Shown piece by piece: positions 50,260 through 58,242 of a DNA stretch of 64,000 bases; position 1 is the first letter of the stretch, and the number at the start of each line of letters is the position of its first letter. The DNA comes from Neisseriaceae bacterium TC5R-5 (GTDB lineage Bacteria > Pseudomonadota > Gammaproteobacteria > Burkholderiales > Chromobacteriaceae). Under the pieces are notes generated by a model that was not told the DNA's origin, did not search any database, and saw nothing but the letters and a program-made list of their open reading frames with translations. The stretch spans positions 186,001-250,000 of the forward strand of contig JACCFC020000002.1 of assembly GCA_020830965.2 (NCBI GenBank), in the 5' to 3' direction. The translations under genes and the position numbers were made by a program.

Positions 50260-51468
50260 GTGAAATTCACCTTATGGATTACCGCATTATTTGCACTCGC
50301 GGTATTGCTAGCCTTACTGGCGAAGCTAAATACCGGCTACGCCATTCTGTTTTTACCGCCTTACCGGCTGGAAATATCTTTCAATCTGTTGATTGTCTCC
50401 ATGCTGGTGCTCGTCATCGGACTGCATTATCTGCTGCGCATGCTAACCCTCGCCCGCAATCTGCCCAAAGAAGTACGCCGTTTTCAACGCGAGAAAAAGC
50501 TTAAAACGGCACGGCACGCGCTGCGCGAAGCGGGTATCGCCTATTTTGAGGGACGCTTCCAAAAGGCTGAGCGTGAAGCCAGTAAATCTCTCAAGGGTGA
50601 AGAATCCATCGAAAACCAGGCACTGGCCCTGCTGATTGCCGCTCGTTCAGCCGCCGCCGCTGGTGACATCGAAAAGCGTGATGAATACCTGAACCGGCTA
50701 GATACCCTGCCACCACGCCTGCAACTGGCACGCCACATGCTGGATGCCGAGCTAAAACTGGAAGCGAAAGACGCCCCCGGTGCGCTAGACGCCATTGAGC
50801 GAGCTCGGGCACTGTCCCCCAGCCTGACCAATGCGATGCGACTGGAACTCAAAGTACGCCTGCTGCAAAAACAACCCGACGCGGTACTAGCGCTCAGCGA
50901 GAAACTGCTGAAAGCCGATGCGCTGGAGCCGGAACAGGCACGCCGCTATCGGCTGGCTGCTTATCAACAACAGCTGGTCACCCTACTAAGTGGCAAAGAA
51001 GTACAGGATTGGCTGCGTAAAGTCCCGGATACCGAACGTCACAATCCACAACTGGTGGATCAGATCGTCTCACGCCTGCAAGTACTGGGAGACTACGACT
51101 ATGCTGCCACCCTGATTGCCCAGGCACTGGCCAACGATGAGCACGACACCCCGGAACTCTCGCAGGAGCTGAGCAGGCTGGCAGAACATCTGAGCGCGGA
51201 CAAACGCCTGGAACTGTTGAAAACAGCAGAAAACTGGCTGAAAAAACGCCCACAGGATCATTGGTTACTGATGGCGATTGGTCGCCTGGCCATTCAGCAA
51301 CAACTATGGGGTAAGGCACAAAGTTATCTGGAAGCCAGCCTCTCCATCAAACCAACCCTGTGCGCCCATGCCGAGTTAGCCAAGCTGTTTGAAGCCACCG
51401 GTAAAGAAGAACAGGCACAGCAGCACTATCACAAAAGCCTGGAAATGGCTTTAGCACAGCACTGCTAG
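50260..51468 (+). CDS. hemY: HemY protein (haem biosynthesis-associated TPR protein)
   Basis: A 402-residue inner-membrane protein; GTG start with AGGGGAG upstream, 3 bases after hemX. Two N-terminal helices (about 3-23 and 36-58) form the HemY_N region, followed by FQREKKLKTARHALREAGIAYFEGRF at about 77-102 and tetratricopeptide-like repeats to the end (KLFEATGKEEQAQQHYHKSL). It is unrelated to the Bacillus protoporphyrinogen oxidase of the same name. Its role in haem metabolism or cell-envelope homeostasis is not settled. A strong hairpin follows. Confidence 0.93.
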   Translation: MKFTLWITALFALAVLLALLAKLNTGYAILFLPPYRLEISFNLLIVSMLVLVIGLHYLLRMLTLARNLPKEVRRFQREKKLKTARHALREAGIAYFEGRFQKAEREASKSLKGEESIENQALALLIAARSAAAAGDIEKRDEYLNRLDTLPPRLQLARHMLDAELKLEAKDAPGALDAIERARALSPSLTNAMRLELKVRLLQKQPDAVLALSEKLLKADALEPEQARRYRLAAYQQQLVTLLSGKEVQDWLRKVPDTERHNPQLVDQIVSRLQVLGDYDYAATLIAQALANDEHDTPELSQELSRLAEHLSADKRLELLKTAENWLKKRPQDHWLLMAIGRLAIQQQLWGKAQSYLEASLSIKPTLCAHAELAKLFEATGKEEQAQQHYHKSLEMALAQHC

Positions 51469-51470
51469 AC

Positions 51471-51502
51471 GCATATGGCCGCCTACTATGGCGGCCATAT
51501 GC
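51471..51502. terminator. Hairpin between hemY and the aldo/keto reductase gene
   Basis: A perfect 13-bp stem, GCATATGGCCGCC (51471-51483) with GGCGGCCATATGC (51490-51502), around TACTAT. It lies 2 bases after hemY and 7 bases before the stop of the convergent reductase gene. No U-run, so it is probably a 3'-end hairpin serving both transcripts. Confidence 0.65.
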
Positions 51503-51509
51503 TCATTCA

Positions 51510-52484
51510 CTACATGGTGAGCCCGGCAACGGCACGCGGTTTATAAGCCGCCTCCAACTCACCGACCTCCTCATCCGTCAGCACAATCTTCAAACTAGCC
51601 ACCGCATCCTCAAGATGATGGGGCTTGCTGGCCCCAATGATAGGTGCGGTCACACCTGGCCGACTGGCCACCCAAGCCAATGCTATCTGGGCGGCAGACA
51701 CCCCGCGACGCGATGCAAGCAGCTCTAATGAGGCAATAATATTATCCTCATCACTAGGCTGGTCATACCATAGCCTGGCAGGCTGATCGCTGCGATTTCT
51801 TACCGTCTGCTGCTTGCGTGTTCCCGCCAGCAGCCCACGCGCCAACGGTGACCACGGGGTAAGCGCAATGCCCATCTCCCGACACAAGGGCAGCATCTCG
51901 CGCTCCTCCTCACGATAAATCAGATTGTAATGATTCTGCATGGACACAAACTTTGCCAAACCATAGCGCTCCTGCAAGTCCAGCATGCGCATAAATTGCC
52001 AGGCATACATAGAGGAAGCCCCGATATAACGAGCTTTGCCGGATTTCACCACCGTATCCAATGCCTCTATCGTCTCCTCGAAGCTCGTTTCAGGGTCCAG
52101 ACGATGGATGATGTAAAGATCCAGATAATCTGTTCCCAGGCGTTTGAGTGAGGCATCAATACTGCTCAGAATATGTTTGCGCGATAAGCCCCGGTCATTA
52201 GGTTTATCACTCAACGGCAGCCCAACTTTACTGGCAATCACCACCTCATCCCGTGGCACCATACTCAGCAAGCTGCGACCCAGCACCTCTTCACTACGAC
52301 CAAGCGAATACATATCTGCCGTATCAAAAAAGTTAATCCCCTTATCCAGAGCCTGTTTAATAAACGGACGGCTGGCCCTTTCATCCAACACCCATTCACG
52401 CCAGTCAGGGCTACCGTAAGTCATACAGCCCAAACAGAACTGAGACACCTTCATACCTGTCGAGCCAAAGCGAACATATTCCAT
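51510..52484 (-). CDS. Aldo/keto reductase (YajO-like)
   Basis: NADPH-dependent oxidoreductase with a TIM barrel, 324 residues from the ATG at 52484 (MEYVRFGSTGMKVSQFCLG) with AAGGAG 7 bases upstream. The catalytic tetrad is visible: Asp and Tyr in NFFDTADMYSLGRSE (about 52-66), Lys in VIASKVGLP, and His in YLDLYIIHRLDPET. IGASKPHHLEDAV near the end is the cofactor loop. The physiological substrate is unknown. It is divergent from a LysR regulator that may control it. Confidence 0.92.
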   Translation of the reverse strand: MEYVRFGSTGMKVSQFCLGCMTYGSPDWREWVLDERASRPFIKQALDKGINFFDTADMYSLGRSEEVLGRSLLSMVPRDEVVIASKVGLPLSDKPNDRGLSRKHILSSIDASLKRLGTDYLDLYIIHRLDPETSFEETIEALDTVVKSGKARYIGASSMYAWQFMRMLDLQERYGLAKFVSMQNHYNLIYREEEREMLPLCREMGIALTPWSPLARGLLAGTRKQQTVRNRSDQPARLWYDQPSDEDNIIASLELLASRRGVSAAQIALAWVASRPGVTAPIIGASKPHHLEDAVASLKIVLTDEEVGELEAAYKPRAVAGLTM

Positions 52485-52552
52485 AACCACTCCTTAGTAA
52501 TGTGATGAAGTACCGCAACAGCACTCTATCGCGAGCAACTCAGCTCAGGCCA

Positions 52553-52579
52553 ATACCATTTATGTGATACCTTTTATGT
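52553..52579. promoter_or_regulatory. Tandem direct repeat abutting the LysR start codon
   Basis: ATACCATTTATGT (52553-52565) and ATACCTTTTATGT (52567-52579) match in 12 of 13 positions with a 14-bp period; the second ends just before the LysR ATG. It lies in the 95-base gap between divergent genes and could be a binding site for LysR or another regulator. It also replaces a normal ribosome site. Confidence 0.5.
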
Positions 52580-53497
52580 ATGAATACCGCCATTGATCTA
52601 CGACAGTTCCGTTACTTCCTGACCGTCAGTGAAGAACTTAATATCGGCCGCGCCGCAAAACAGCTGAACATTTCACAACCCCCATTAAGCCGCCAGATAC
52701 AGCTATTGGAAGAACAACTGGGCGTGGCCTTGTTCACCCGCAGCAAAACCGGCGTCATGCTCACCGCGGCAGGCCAGGCACTAGTGCCGGAAGCGAAAAA
52801 AACACTGGTGCAAGCGGAAAAAGCCATTGCGGCCGCCAGAGCACAGCGGGCGCTCAACTGTGGCCTGTTTGTACTAGGCTACACCACGGTATTTGACCGC
52901 AGCGCCATCCCCTTTCATTACCTGGAAACATTACGCGCAGATTTCCCCGGCTGGCAATTTGTCAACAAAGGTAATTATTCAATCAAGCTGATACGCGATA
53001 TCAAAAATGGGGTAGTGGATGCTGCCTTTATTGGCCTGCATAGTGATGCCCAGGGCTTGAGCGTCGAGACCATCCAGCAAGAACCCTTCTTCGTTGCCCT
53101 AGCAGCCAAGCATCCCCTGGCGGGCAAACGCAAGCTAGGTTTGAATGAGCTCAATGACGAATCCCTGTTCTGGTTTGAGCGCCGGGTGAACCCAGGGTTT
53201 TATGACTATTGCGAAGCATTTTTCAAACAAGTGGACTTCAGACCCAAGCGACTCCCCGAACCCAGCGACCACCACATGACACTGGGTCTAATCGCCGAAG
53301 GTGTCGGCTTCGCGCTGGTGCCCGCCTCTCTATGTAAAATCAAACGCGATGGTGTGGTGTTTCGCGCATTAACAGAAAAATACGCCACACTGTCTGTCGG
53401 TATTGCCATTGCCTACTCAAAACAGAACCCCTCACCGGTATTACAGAGGCTGCTGCAAGAGATTCAAGCAGCCCCACGCCCTTCCAGAAAAATTTAG
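52580..53497 (+). CDS. LysR-family transcriptional regulator
   Basis: A 305-residue regulator. The winged HTH covers about residues 5-65: DLRQFRYFLTVSEELNIGRA and KQLNISQPPLSRQIQLLEEQ, then GVALFTRSKTGVMLTAAG. The C-terminal periplasmic-binding-like effector domain begins near residue 95. The N-terminus is closest to the BenM/CatM-like group that controls aromatic or stress-response genes. It diverges from the aldo/keto reductase, its most likely target. The start ATG directly follows a direct repeat and has no clear ribosome site. Confidence 0.9.
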   Translation: MNTAIDLRQFRYFLTVSEELNIGRAAKQLNISQPPLSRQIQLLEEQLGVALFTRSKTGVMLTAAGQALVPEAKKTLVQAEKAIAAARAQRALNCGLFVLGYTTVFDRSAIPFHYLETLRADFPGWQFVNKGNYSIKLIRDIKNGVVDAAFIGLHSDAQGLSVETIQQEPFFVALAAKHPLAGKRKLGLNELNDESLFWFERRVNPGFYDYCEAFFKQVDFRPKRLPEPSDHHMTLGLIAEGVGFALVPASLCKIKRDGVVFRALTEKYATLSVGIAIAYSKQNPSPVLQRLLQEIQAAPRPSRKI

Positions 53498-53538
53498 CCA
53501 AGAAATAATCTTCATTTACTTAATTCCTCATTCAAACT

Positions 53539-53552
53539 ATGATCTATATCAA
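53539..53552. promoter_or_regulatory. FNR/Anr-like box upstream of gbsR-cydAB
   Basis: ATGATCTATATCAA matches the FNR consensus TTGAT-N4-ATCAA with one change (first T to A). It lies 33 bases before the GbsR/MarR gene that begins the cydAB operon, a position consistent with control by oxygen through an FNR-type regulator. Confidence 0.65.
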
Positions 53553-53584
53553 TGTTTCAGAAATTACTGAAAATTGAGGAACTC

Positions 53585-54157
53585 ATGAACATACCTCCAT
53601 TGATACAATCTTTTGTGCTGCACTTCGGTGAAATGGGTAGCCATTGGGGCATAAATCGCACCGTGGGGCAGATCTATGCCCTGCTATATGTATCGCAGAA
53701 GCCCCTGAACGCCGATGAAATTGCTGAAAGCCTGGGCTTCTCTCGCTCCAATGTCAGTATGGGCCTGAAAGAACTCGGTGCTTGGCGCTTGATTCGCCTG
53801 CAGCATATCCCCGGGGATAGACGCGAGTACTTCTCTACCCCGGAAGACGTCTGGCTGATATTTAAGACGCTGGCGGAAGAGCGCAGAAAGCGCGAAGTCG
53901 AGCCCACCTTGACTATGTTACGTGGTGCCATCATGGAAACACCGGCCAGTGACGCAGAACGCCATGCTCAAACAAGAATGAAAGACATGCACCAACTCAT
54001 TGAGTTGGTGACGAACTGGTTTGCAGACATTCAAGACATGGATGTAGAGACCTTGCAACGACTGATGAAACTTGGCTCCCAAGTACAAAAATTATTGCAA
54101 TTCACTCATTCACTATCCAAATTAAGTAGTCATTCGCACGATAAAGGATTGCCATGA
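53585..54157 (+). CDS. GbsR/MarR-family transcriptional regulator of cydAB
   Basis: A 190-residue winged-helix regulator. From the ATG at 53585 (MNIPPLIQSFVLHFGEMG), with GAGGA upstream, it shows HWGINRTVGQIYALLYVSQK at about 19-38, LNADEIAESLGFSRSNVSMGLKELGAW at about 40-66 (recognition helix) and RLQHIPGDRREYF in the wing. The C-terminal half is helical. The cydA start overlaps its stop (ATGA), so regulator and cytochrome bd are cotranscribed; an auto-regulatory role is likely. The signal is unknown. Confidence 0.88.
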   Translation: MNIPPLIQSFVLHFGEMGSHWGINRTVGQIYALLYVSQKPLNADEIAESLGFSRSNVSMGLKELGAWRLIRLQHIPGDRREYFSTPEDVWLIFKTLAEERRKREVEPTLTMLRGAIMETPASDAERHAQTRMKDMHQLIELVTNWFADIQDMDVETLQRLMKLGSQVQKLLQFTHSLSKLSSHSHDKGLP

Positions 54158-55497
54158 ACTTTGATCCACTAATCCTGGCTCGAATGCAATTTGCTGCCAA
54201 TATTTCCTTCCACATCCTGTTTCCCACCATCAATATTGCCTTAGGCTGGATGCTGCTGTTTTTTAAAGCGCGCTACCTGAAAACCGGCGAGCAAAGCTGG
54301 ATGGATGCCTACGGCTTCTGGGTAAAAATATTTGCCCTGTCATTTGGGCTAGGTGTAGTCAGTGGCGTCACCATGAGCTTCCAGTTCGGCACCAACTGGC
54401 CGGGCTATATGAAAACAGTCGGCAATATTGCCGGCCCTTTGCTGGCCTATGAAGTGATGACGGCTTTTTTCTTGGAAGCCACCTTCCTGAGTGTGATGTT
54501 GTTCGGCCGCAGCAGAGTGTCAGAACGCACCCACACACTGGCTACCCTGCTGGTCGCCATGGGCAACACTTTGTCAGCCTTCTGGATACTGGCTTTAAAC
54601 TCCTGGATGCAAACCCCGGCCGGCTATGAAATGGTCGATGGCAAAGCCGTGGTCACCAGCTGGCTGGAAGCCATCTTCAACCCCTCACTGCCTTACCGCT
54701 TTACCCATATGCTGATCGCCTCCGGCCTGACCACGGCATTTCTCATCGCCGGGCTATCCGCCTATCGACGCTTGAAGGGGGACAATAGTGCCGGTGTCCG
54801 GCATGCGCTAAAAACCGCCATCACCTTGGCCGCCATCCTGATTCCGGTACAAATGTTTGTCGGCGACTCACATGGCTTGAACACCTTCAAACACCAGCCG
54901 GAAAAACTGGCCGCCATCGAAGCCATCTGGCACACCGAACGAGGCGCGCCACTGCTGCTGTTTGCTTTACCGAACGAAACCACCCGCCAGAACGACTTTG
55001 CCTTAGGCATTCCCAAACTGGCCAGCTTGCTCATCACCCATGACCTCAATGGCGAAATTCGCGGCTTGAATGAATTTGATCAGCACCCGCCGGTAGCCAA
55101 AGTCTTCTGGAGCTTCCGCGTCATGGTGGGGATGGGGGCCCTGATGCTGTTAGTGTCCTGGCTGGCTTGCTGGCAGCTATACCGCCGTGGCCAATTGCCG
55201 ACACTCATGCACAAAGTGCTGGTGGGCATGACCTTTTCCGGCTGGATAGCCGTACTGGCAGGCTGGTATGTCACTGAAATGGGCCGCCAGCCCTGGCTGG
55301 TAACCGGCGTGCTCACTACCGCAGATGCAGTAGGCCCGGCCAGCAGCGGCATGGTGCTCTCTACATTACTGATGTATCTGGCACTGTATATCGTGTTGTT
55401 ATCTGCTTATATCTCAGTACTGTTCTATTTGGCATCAAAAGCGGCTAAACAGAGCCAGCAAGCTGACGCTGCACAACCGAAGGGAACACTATCATGA
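54154..55497 (+). CDS. cydA: Cytochrome bd-type quinol oxidase subunit I (short Q-loop)
   Basis: Haem-bearing subunit of a terminal oxidase that reduces oxygen at the inner membrane. Haem ligands are His20 (NISFHILFP), His185 (YRFTHMLIAS) and Met324 (FRVMVGMG); Glu100 and Glu108 lie on the proton path, and GWYVTEMGRQPW (370-381) is conserved. At 447 residues it is shorter than E. coli CydA (522): the quinol loop after KHQPEK (247-252) is the short form seen in cyanide-insensitive CioA-type oxidases. It overlaps both the regulator before it and cydB after it by 4 bases. Confidence 0.95.
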   Translation: MNFDPLILARMQFAANISFHILFPTINIALGWMLLFFKARYLKTGEQSWMDAYGFWVKIFALSFGLGVVSGVTMSFQFGTNWPGYMKTVGNIAGPLLAYEVMTAFFLEATFLSVMLFGRSRVSERTHTLATLLVAMGNTLSAFWILALNSWMQTPAGYEMVDGKAVVTSWLEAIFNPSLPYRFTHMLIASGLTTAFLIAGLSAYRRLKGDNSAGVRHALKTAITLAAILIPVQMFVGDSHGLNTFKHQPEKLAAIEAIWHTERGAPLLLFALPNETTRQNDFALGIPKLASLLITHDLNGEIRGLNEFDQHPPVAKVFWSFRVMVGMGALMLLVSWLACWQLYRRGQLPTLMHKVLVGMTFSGWIAVLAGWYVTEMGRQPWLVTGVLTTADAVGPASSGMVLSTLLMYLALYIVLLSAYISVLFYLASKAAKQSQQADAAQPKGTLS

Positions 55498-56504
55498 CTG
55501 GAGCCGCTTACTGGTTGCCGGTAGTCTTTGCCGGCCTGATGGCCTTATCGATGCTGATTTACGTGATTCTGGCAGGCTACGATTTAGGGGTGGGCCTGCT
55601 ACTGCCCTTAGGGACAGATGAACAAAAGGACATGATGATCAACTCCATCGGCCCATTCTGGGATGCCAACCAAACCTGGCTGGTGCTGGGTGTCGGTTTG
55701 CTACTGGTGGCTTTTCCGCTGGCACACGGCATTATCCTGGGGGATTTATACCTACCCGTTGCCATCATGCTATTGGGCCTCATCGTCCGTGGAGTCTCGT
55801 TTGAATTTCGGGTCAAAGTACGCGAACCGCACAAACCCTGGTGGAACACGGCCTTCGCGGCTGGAACCCTGCTGGCCACCGTGACCCAAGGCGTGATGCT
55901 GGGCCGCTACCTTACCGGCTTTGCCCCTGGTTGGCTCAATTGGGGCTTTGCCTTCTTGGTCGGTATCGGGCTGATCTTCGCTTACGCCTTACTCGGTGCC
56001 TGCTGGCTGTTGATGAAAACCAGTGGCACATTACAAGCTAAAGCCATTCTCTGGGCCCGCCACAGTCTGACCGGTGCAGTTTTTGCCGTCGGCATGGTCT
56101 CCATCGCCACGCCGCTAGCCAGCCATCAGATTGCAGAAAAATGGTTTGCACTGCCCGAGTTTATTTTGCTCTTACCCTTGCCAGTAGGCTGTTTGCTGCT
56201 CTTTACCGCACTATGGCTGCTGCTACCACGCTTAGCCACACGACAGGCTGCCGGCGACGACAGTTGGTGCTGGCTACCTTTTGCCTGTGCAATAGGAGTA
56301 GTATTGCTGGCCTTTTGGGGTTTAGCCTATAGTGTGTTCCCACAACTAGTCATTGGGCAATTAGATATTTGGCAAGCCGCTAGCTCACCAGAAGCTCTGT
56401 GGGTCATTCTTTGGGGGGCTATAGTGGTATTACCGGTCATTCTGTTCTATACCGCCTTTGTCTATCGCGTGTTTTATGGCAAAGCCAGCCATCTAACTTA
56501 TTAG
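55494..56504 (+). CDS. cydB: Cytochrome bd-type quinol oxidase subunit II
   Basis: Membrane partner of CydA, 336 residues with about eight to nine helices. It opens WLPVVFAGLMALSMLIYVILAGYDLGVG and shows PFWDANQTWLVLGVG near 53-67, LIVRGVSFEFR near 97-107 and the AYSVFPQLV region near 288-296. Its ATG overlaps the cydA stop. No small cydX gene was recognised after it. The operon seems to end here; ugpQ follows after 24 bases on the same strand and could be read through. Confidence 0.94.
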   Translation: MTGAAYWLPVVFAGLMALSMLIYVILAGYDLGVGLLLPLGTDEQKDMMINSIGPFWDANQTWLVLGVGLLLVAFPLAHGIILGDLYLPVAIMLLGLIVRGVSFEFRVKVREPHKPWWNTAFAAGTLLATVTQGVMLGRYLTGFAPGWLNWGFAFLVGIGLIFAYALLGACWLLMKTSGTLQAKAILWARHSLTGAVFAVGMVSIATPLASHQIAEKWFALPEFILLLPLPVGCLLLFTALWLLLPRLATRQAAGDDSWCWLPFACAIGVVLLAFWGLAYSVFPQLVIGQLDIWQAASSPEALWVILWGAIVVLPVILFYTAFVYRVFYGKASHLTY

Positions 56505-56528
56505 ACTGATTTTCACAGAAAGGTAACC

Positions 56529-57311
56529 GTGATCACCTTCGGCTCGCGCTCTCCCTGGCCCTATCCAAAACTCATCGCCCACCGTGGCGGAGGCCTACTT
56601 GCCCCGGAAAACACACTGGCAGGTTTCCGCCAGGCGGTGCAACACGGTTACCATGCTGCCGAATGTGACGTCAAACTATCTGCAGATAATATTTGTATTC
56701 TGCTGCATGACGATAATGTGGAACGCACCAGCAACGGTCATGGTTCAGCCTGCCATTTAAGTATGGCCGCCATCTCCGAACTAGACGCCGGCAGTTGGCA
56801 CAGCGCCTTCTATGCCGGGGAACAAATCCCCACACTGGCCGCAGTCGCCGACTACTGCCTCAATCACAAGCTGCTGCTGAACATCGAAATCAAACCCAGC
56901 CCCGGCCGCTCGGAGCAAACCGGGCGGCTTATTGCCAGCGAAGCGCAACGGCTATGGCAACACAGCCCGATACTGCCTTTGCTCTCCTCGTTTGACTATG
57001 CCGCTCTGCAAGCCTCCCGAGAGGTGGCGGCGATGTTGCCCAGAGCTTATCTGAGCGAGAAAATACCCAGCAACTGGTTACAACTGTTAAGCGAACTCGG
57101 CTGTCAGGCCCTGCATTGCGACCACCGCTTCCTCACCCAGATTCAGGCGCAATCGATTAAAGCGGCCGGCTATCAATTACTGTGTTATACCGTCAACGAC
57201 CCGGCCGATGCAGAACGCCTGTGGGACTGGGGTGTAGACTCCATCTGCACTGACCGTATCGACCTGTTACAAACCGCAGACACAGACCAGACACCAAAGC
57301 TGTCGACCTAA
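56529..57311 (+). CDS. ugpQ: Glycerophosphodiester phosphodiesterase
   Basis: Hydrolyses glycerophosphodiesters to glycerol 3-phosphate and an alcohol. GTG start with AAAGGT upstream; 260 residues. The GDPD barrel signature is complete: LIAHRGGGLLAPENTLAGF at about 17-35 with the catalytic histidine, ECDVKLSAD (Glu and Asp metal ligands), LLHDDNVERTSNG with the second histidine, and NIEIKPSPG (Glu, Lys). No signal peptide, so the cytoplasmic UgpQ form. Confidence 0.93.
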   Translation: MITFGSRSPWPYPKLIAHRGGGLLAPENTLAGFRQAVQHGYHAAECDVKLSADNICILLHDDNVERTSNGHGSACHLSMAAISELDAGSWHSAFYAGEQIPTLAAVADYCLNHKLLLNIEIKPSPGRSEQTGRLIASEAQRLWQHSPILPLLSSFDYAALQASREVAAMLPRAYLSEKIPSNWLQLLSELGCQALHCDHRFLTQIQAQSIKAAGYQLLCYTVNDPADAERLWDWGVDSICTDRIDLLQTADTDQTPKLST

Positions 57312-57321
57312 GCAAAGGACC

Positions 57322-57606
57322 ATGATGGGGAACACCCAAGCCAACAACCCAACACACGGCGTGACGCTGGAACAAATGCTCACCGAGCTGCTGGCCCACT
57401 ATGGCTGGGAAGAACTGGGCCGCCGTATCGCCATCCGTTGCTTCAATAGCGAACCCAGCATCAAATCAAGCTTAGTTTTTTTACGGCGTACCCCGTGGGC
57501 CAGACAGCAGGTAGAAACCTTGTTTATCACCATGAAAACGCGCCCGAGCAAGGCCACTACGGTGGCTGACGATCGGCGTCCGCGTCTGTTCAGCAAACCT
57601 GGCTGA
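57322..57606 (+). CDS. VF530-family (DUF2132) DNA-binding protein
   Basis: A 94-residue protein with the conserved VF530 core: NPTHGVTLEQMLTELLAHYG at 9-28, WEELGRRIAIRCFNSEPSIK at 29-48 and SSLVFLRRTPWARQQVETLF at 49-68. The family is named from a Vibrio fischeri protein with a SAP-like DNA-binding fold; the role is unknown. A basic tail follows (STKATT, RRPRLF region). Two adjacent ATG codons could start it. It converges with the PAAR gene. Confidence 0.87.
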   Translation: MMGNTQANNPTHGVTLEQMLTELLAHYGWEELGRRIAIRCFNSEPSIKSSLVFLRRTPWARQQVETLFITMKTRPSKATTVADDRRPRLFSKPG

Positions 57607-57630
57607 GAGCGTAAGCCAACTGACGACAAC

Positions 57631-57915
57631 TCAGCCCTCCACCAGTATCGTACTGCTACTCGCCAGCAGCACCGGCTGAGTGGGGCAGGCACAGGCCACC
57701 TTATCCCCCTCCAGCGCAATCTGACGGCCATTAGGCATGCGCTTATCCAAAGGCCGCAATGCCACAATCGGAAAAGCCAGCTTACAAAGCGGACAAAAAG
57801 CCAAATCACCGATAGTAGCCACCGGGCCATTATTGTTTAAGCCACTGCTGGCGGTGCTAACCCGGCCACCGTTAGAAGTAGGACAGCCCAATAGGGCGGC
57901 GCGACGTGCGGGCAT
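57631..57915 (-). CDS. PAAR-domain protein (type VI secretion spike tip)
   Basis: A 94-residue PAAR-repeat protein, beginning MPARRAALLGCPTSNGGRVS. It has the cysteine pair of zinc-binding PAAR tips (FCPLCKL and ACACP), GPVATIGDLA and LEGDKVACACP, and alternating glycine/proline. PAAR proteins sharpen the VgrG spike and can carry effectors. It is the last gene of the leftward VgrG-phospholipase group, which supports a T6SS role. Confidence 0.86.
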   Translation of the reverse strand: MPARRAALLGCPTSNGGRVSTASSGLNNNGPVATIGDLAFCPLCKLAFPIVALRPLDKRMPNGRQIALEGDKVACACPTQPVLLASSSTILVEG

Positions 57916-57939
57916 CAGAAACTCCTTAGCAGTAAAAGA

Positions 57940-58221
57940 CTATTTTGCGCCGAAAGCAAATATAGCCTGTAGCAGTTTAAACAGCAGCAACAGCCCCAAA
58001 GCCACCGCTGCCAGAATGGCAATCAGCACAAACACAAAAAACAACGGCCCAGGCACACCGGGCCCACCAATGGGGGCAAAACCGCCGACACCGATGGTGA
58101 GCACAGCCAGGCCCAGGCTGAGCGGAATACAGATAATCAGCAATACTATCCACTTGGCTGTTTTGCTTAAGCCGGTTTCTAGCCTATTGCTTGTCGCCAT
58201 AACGCTGGTCTTATCGTCCAT
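57940..58221 (-). CDS. Small two-helix membrane protein in the T6SS island
   Basis: A 93-residue protein with hydrophobic helices at about 24-47 and 59-84, separated by a Gly/Pro-rich stretch (GGFAPIGGPGVPGP). No known family recognised. It lies between the Sel1 genes and the PAAR gene on the same strand, 21 bases after the Sel1 gene. A role in immunity, delivery or anchoring is possible but unproven. Confidence 0.7.
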   Translation of the reverse strand: MDDKTSVMATSNRLETGLSKTAKWIVLLIICIPLSLGLAVLTIGVGGFAPIGGPGVPGPLFFVFVLIAILAAVALGLLLLFKLLQAIFAFGAK

Positions 58222-58242
58222 GGTTGGTTTTCTTTCAAAAAG

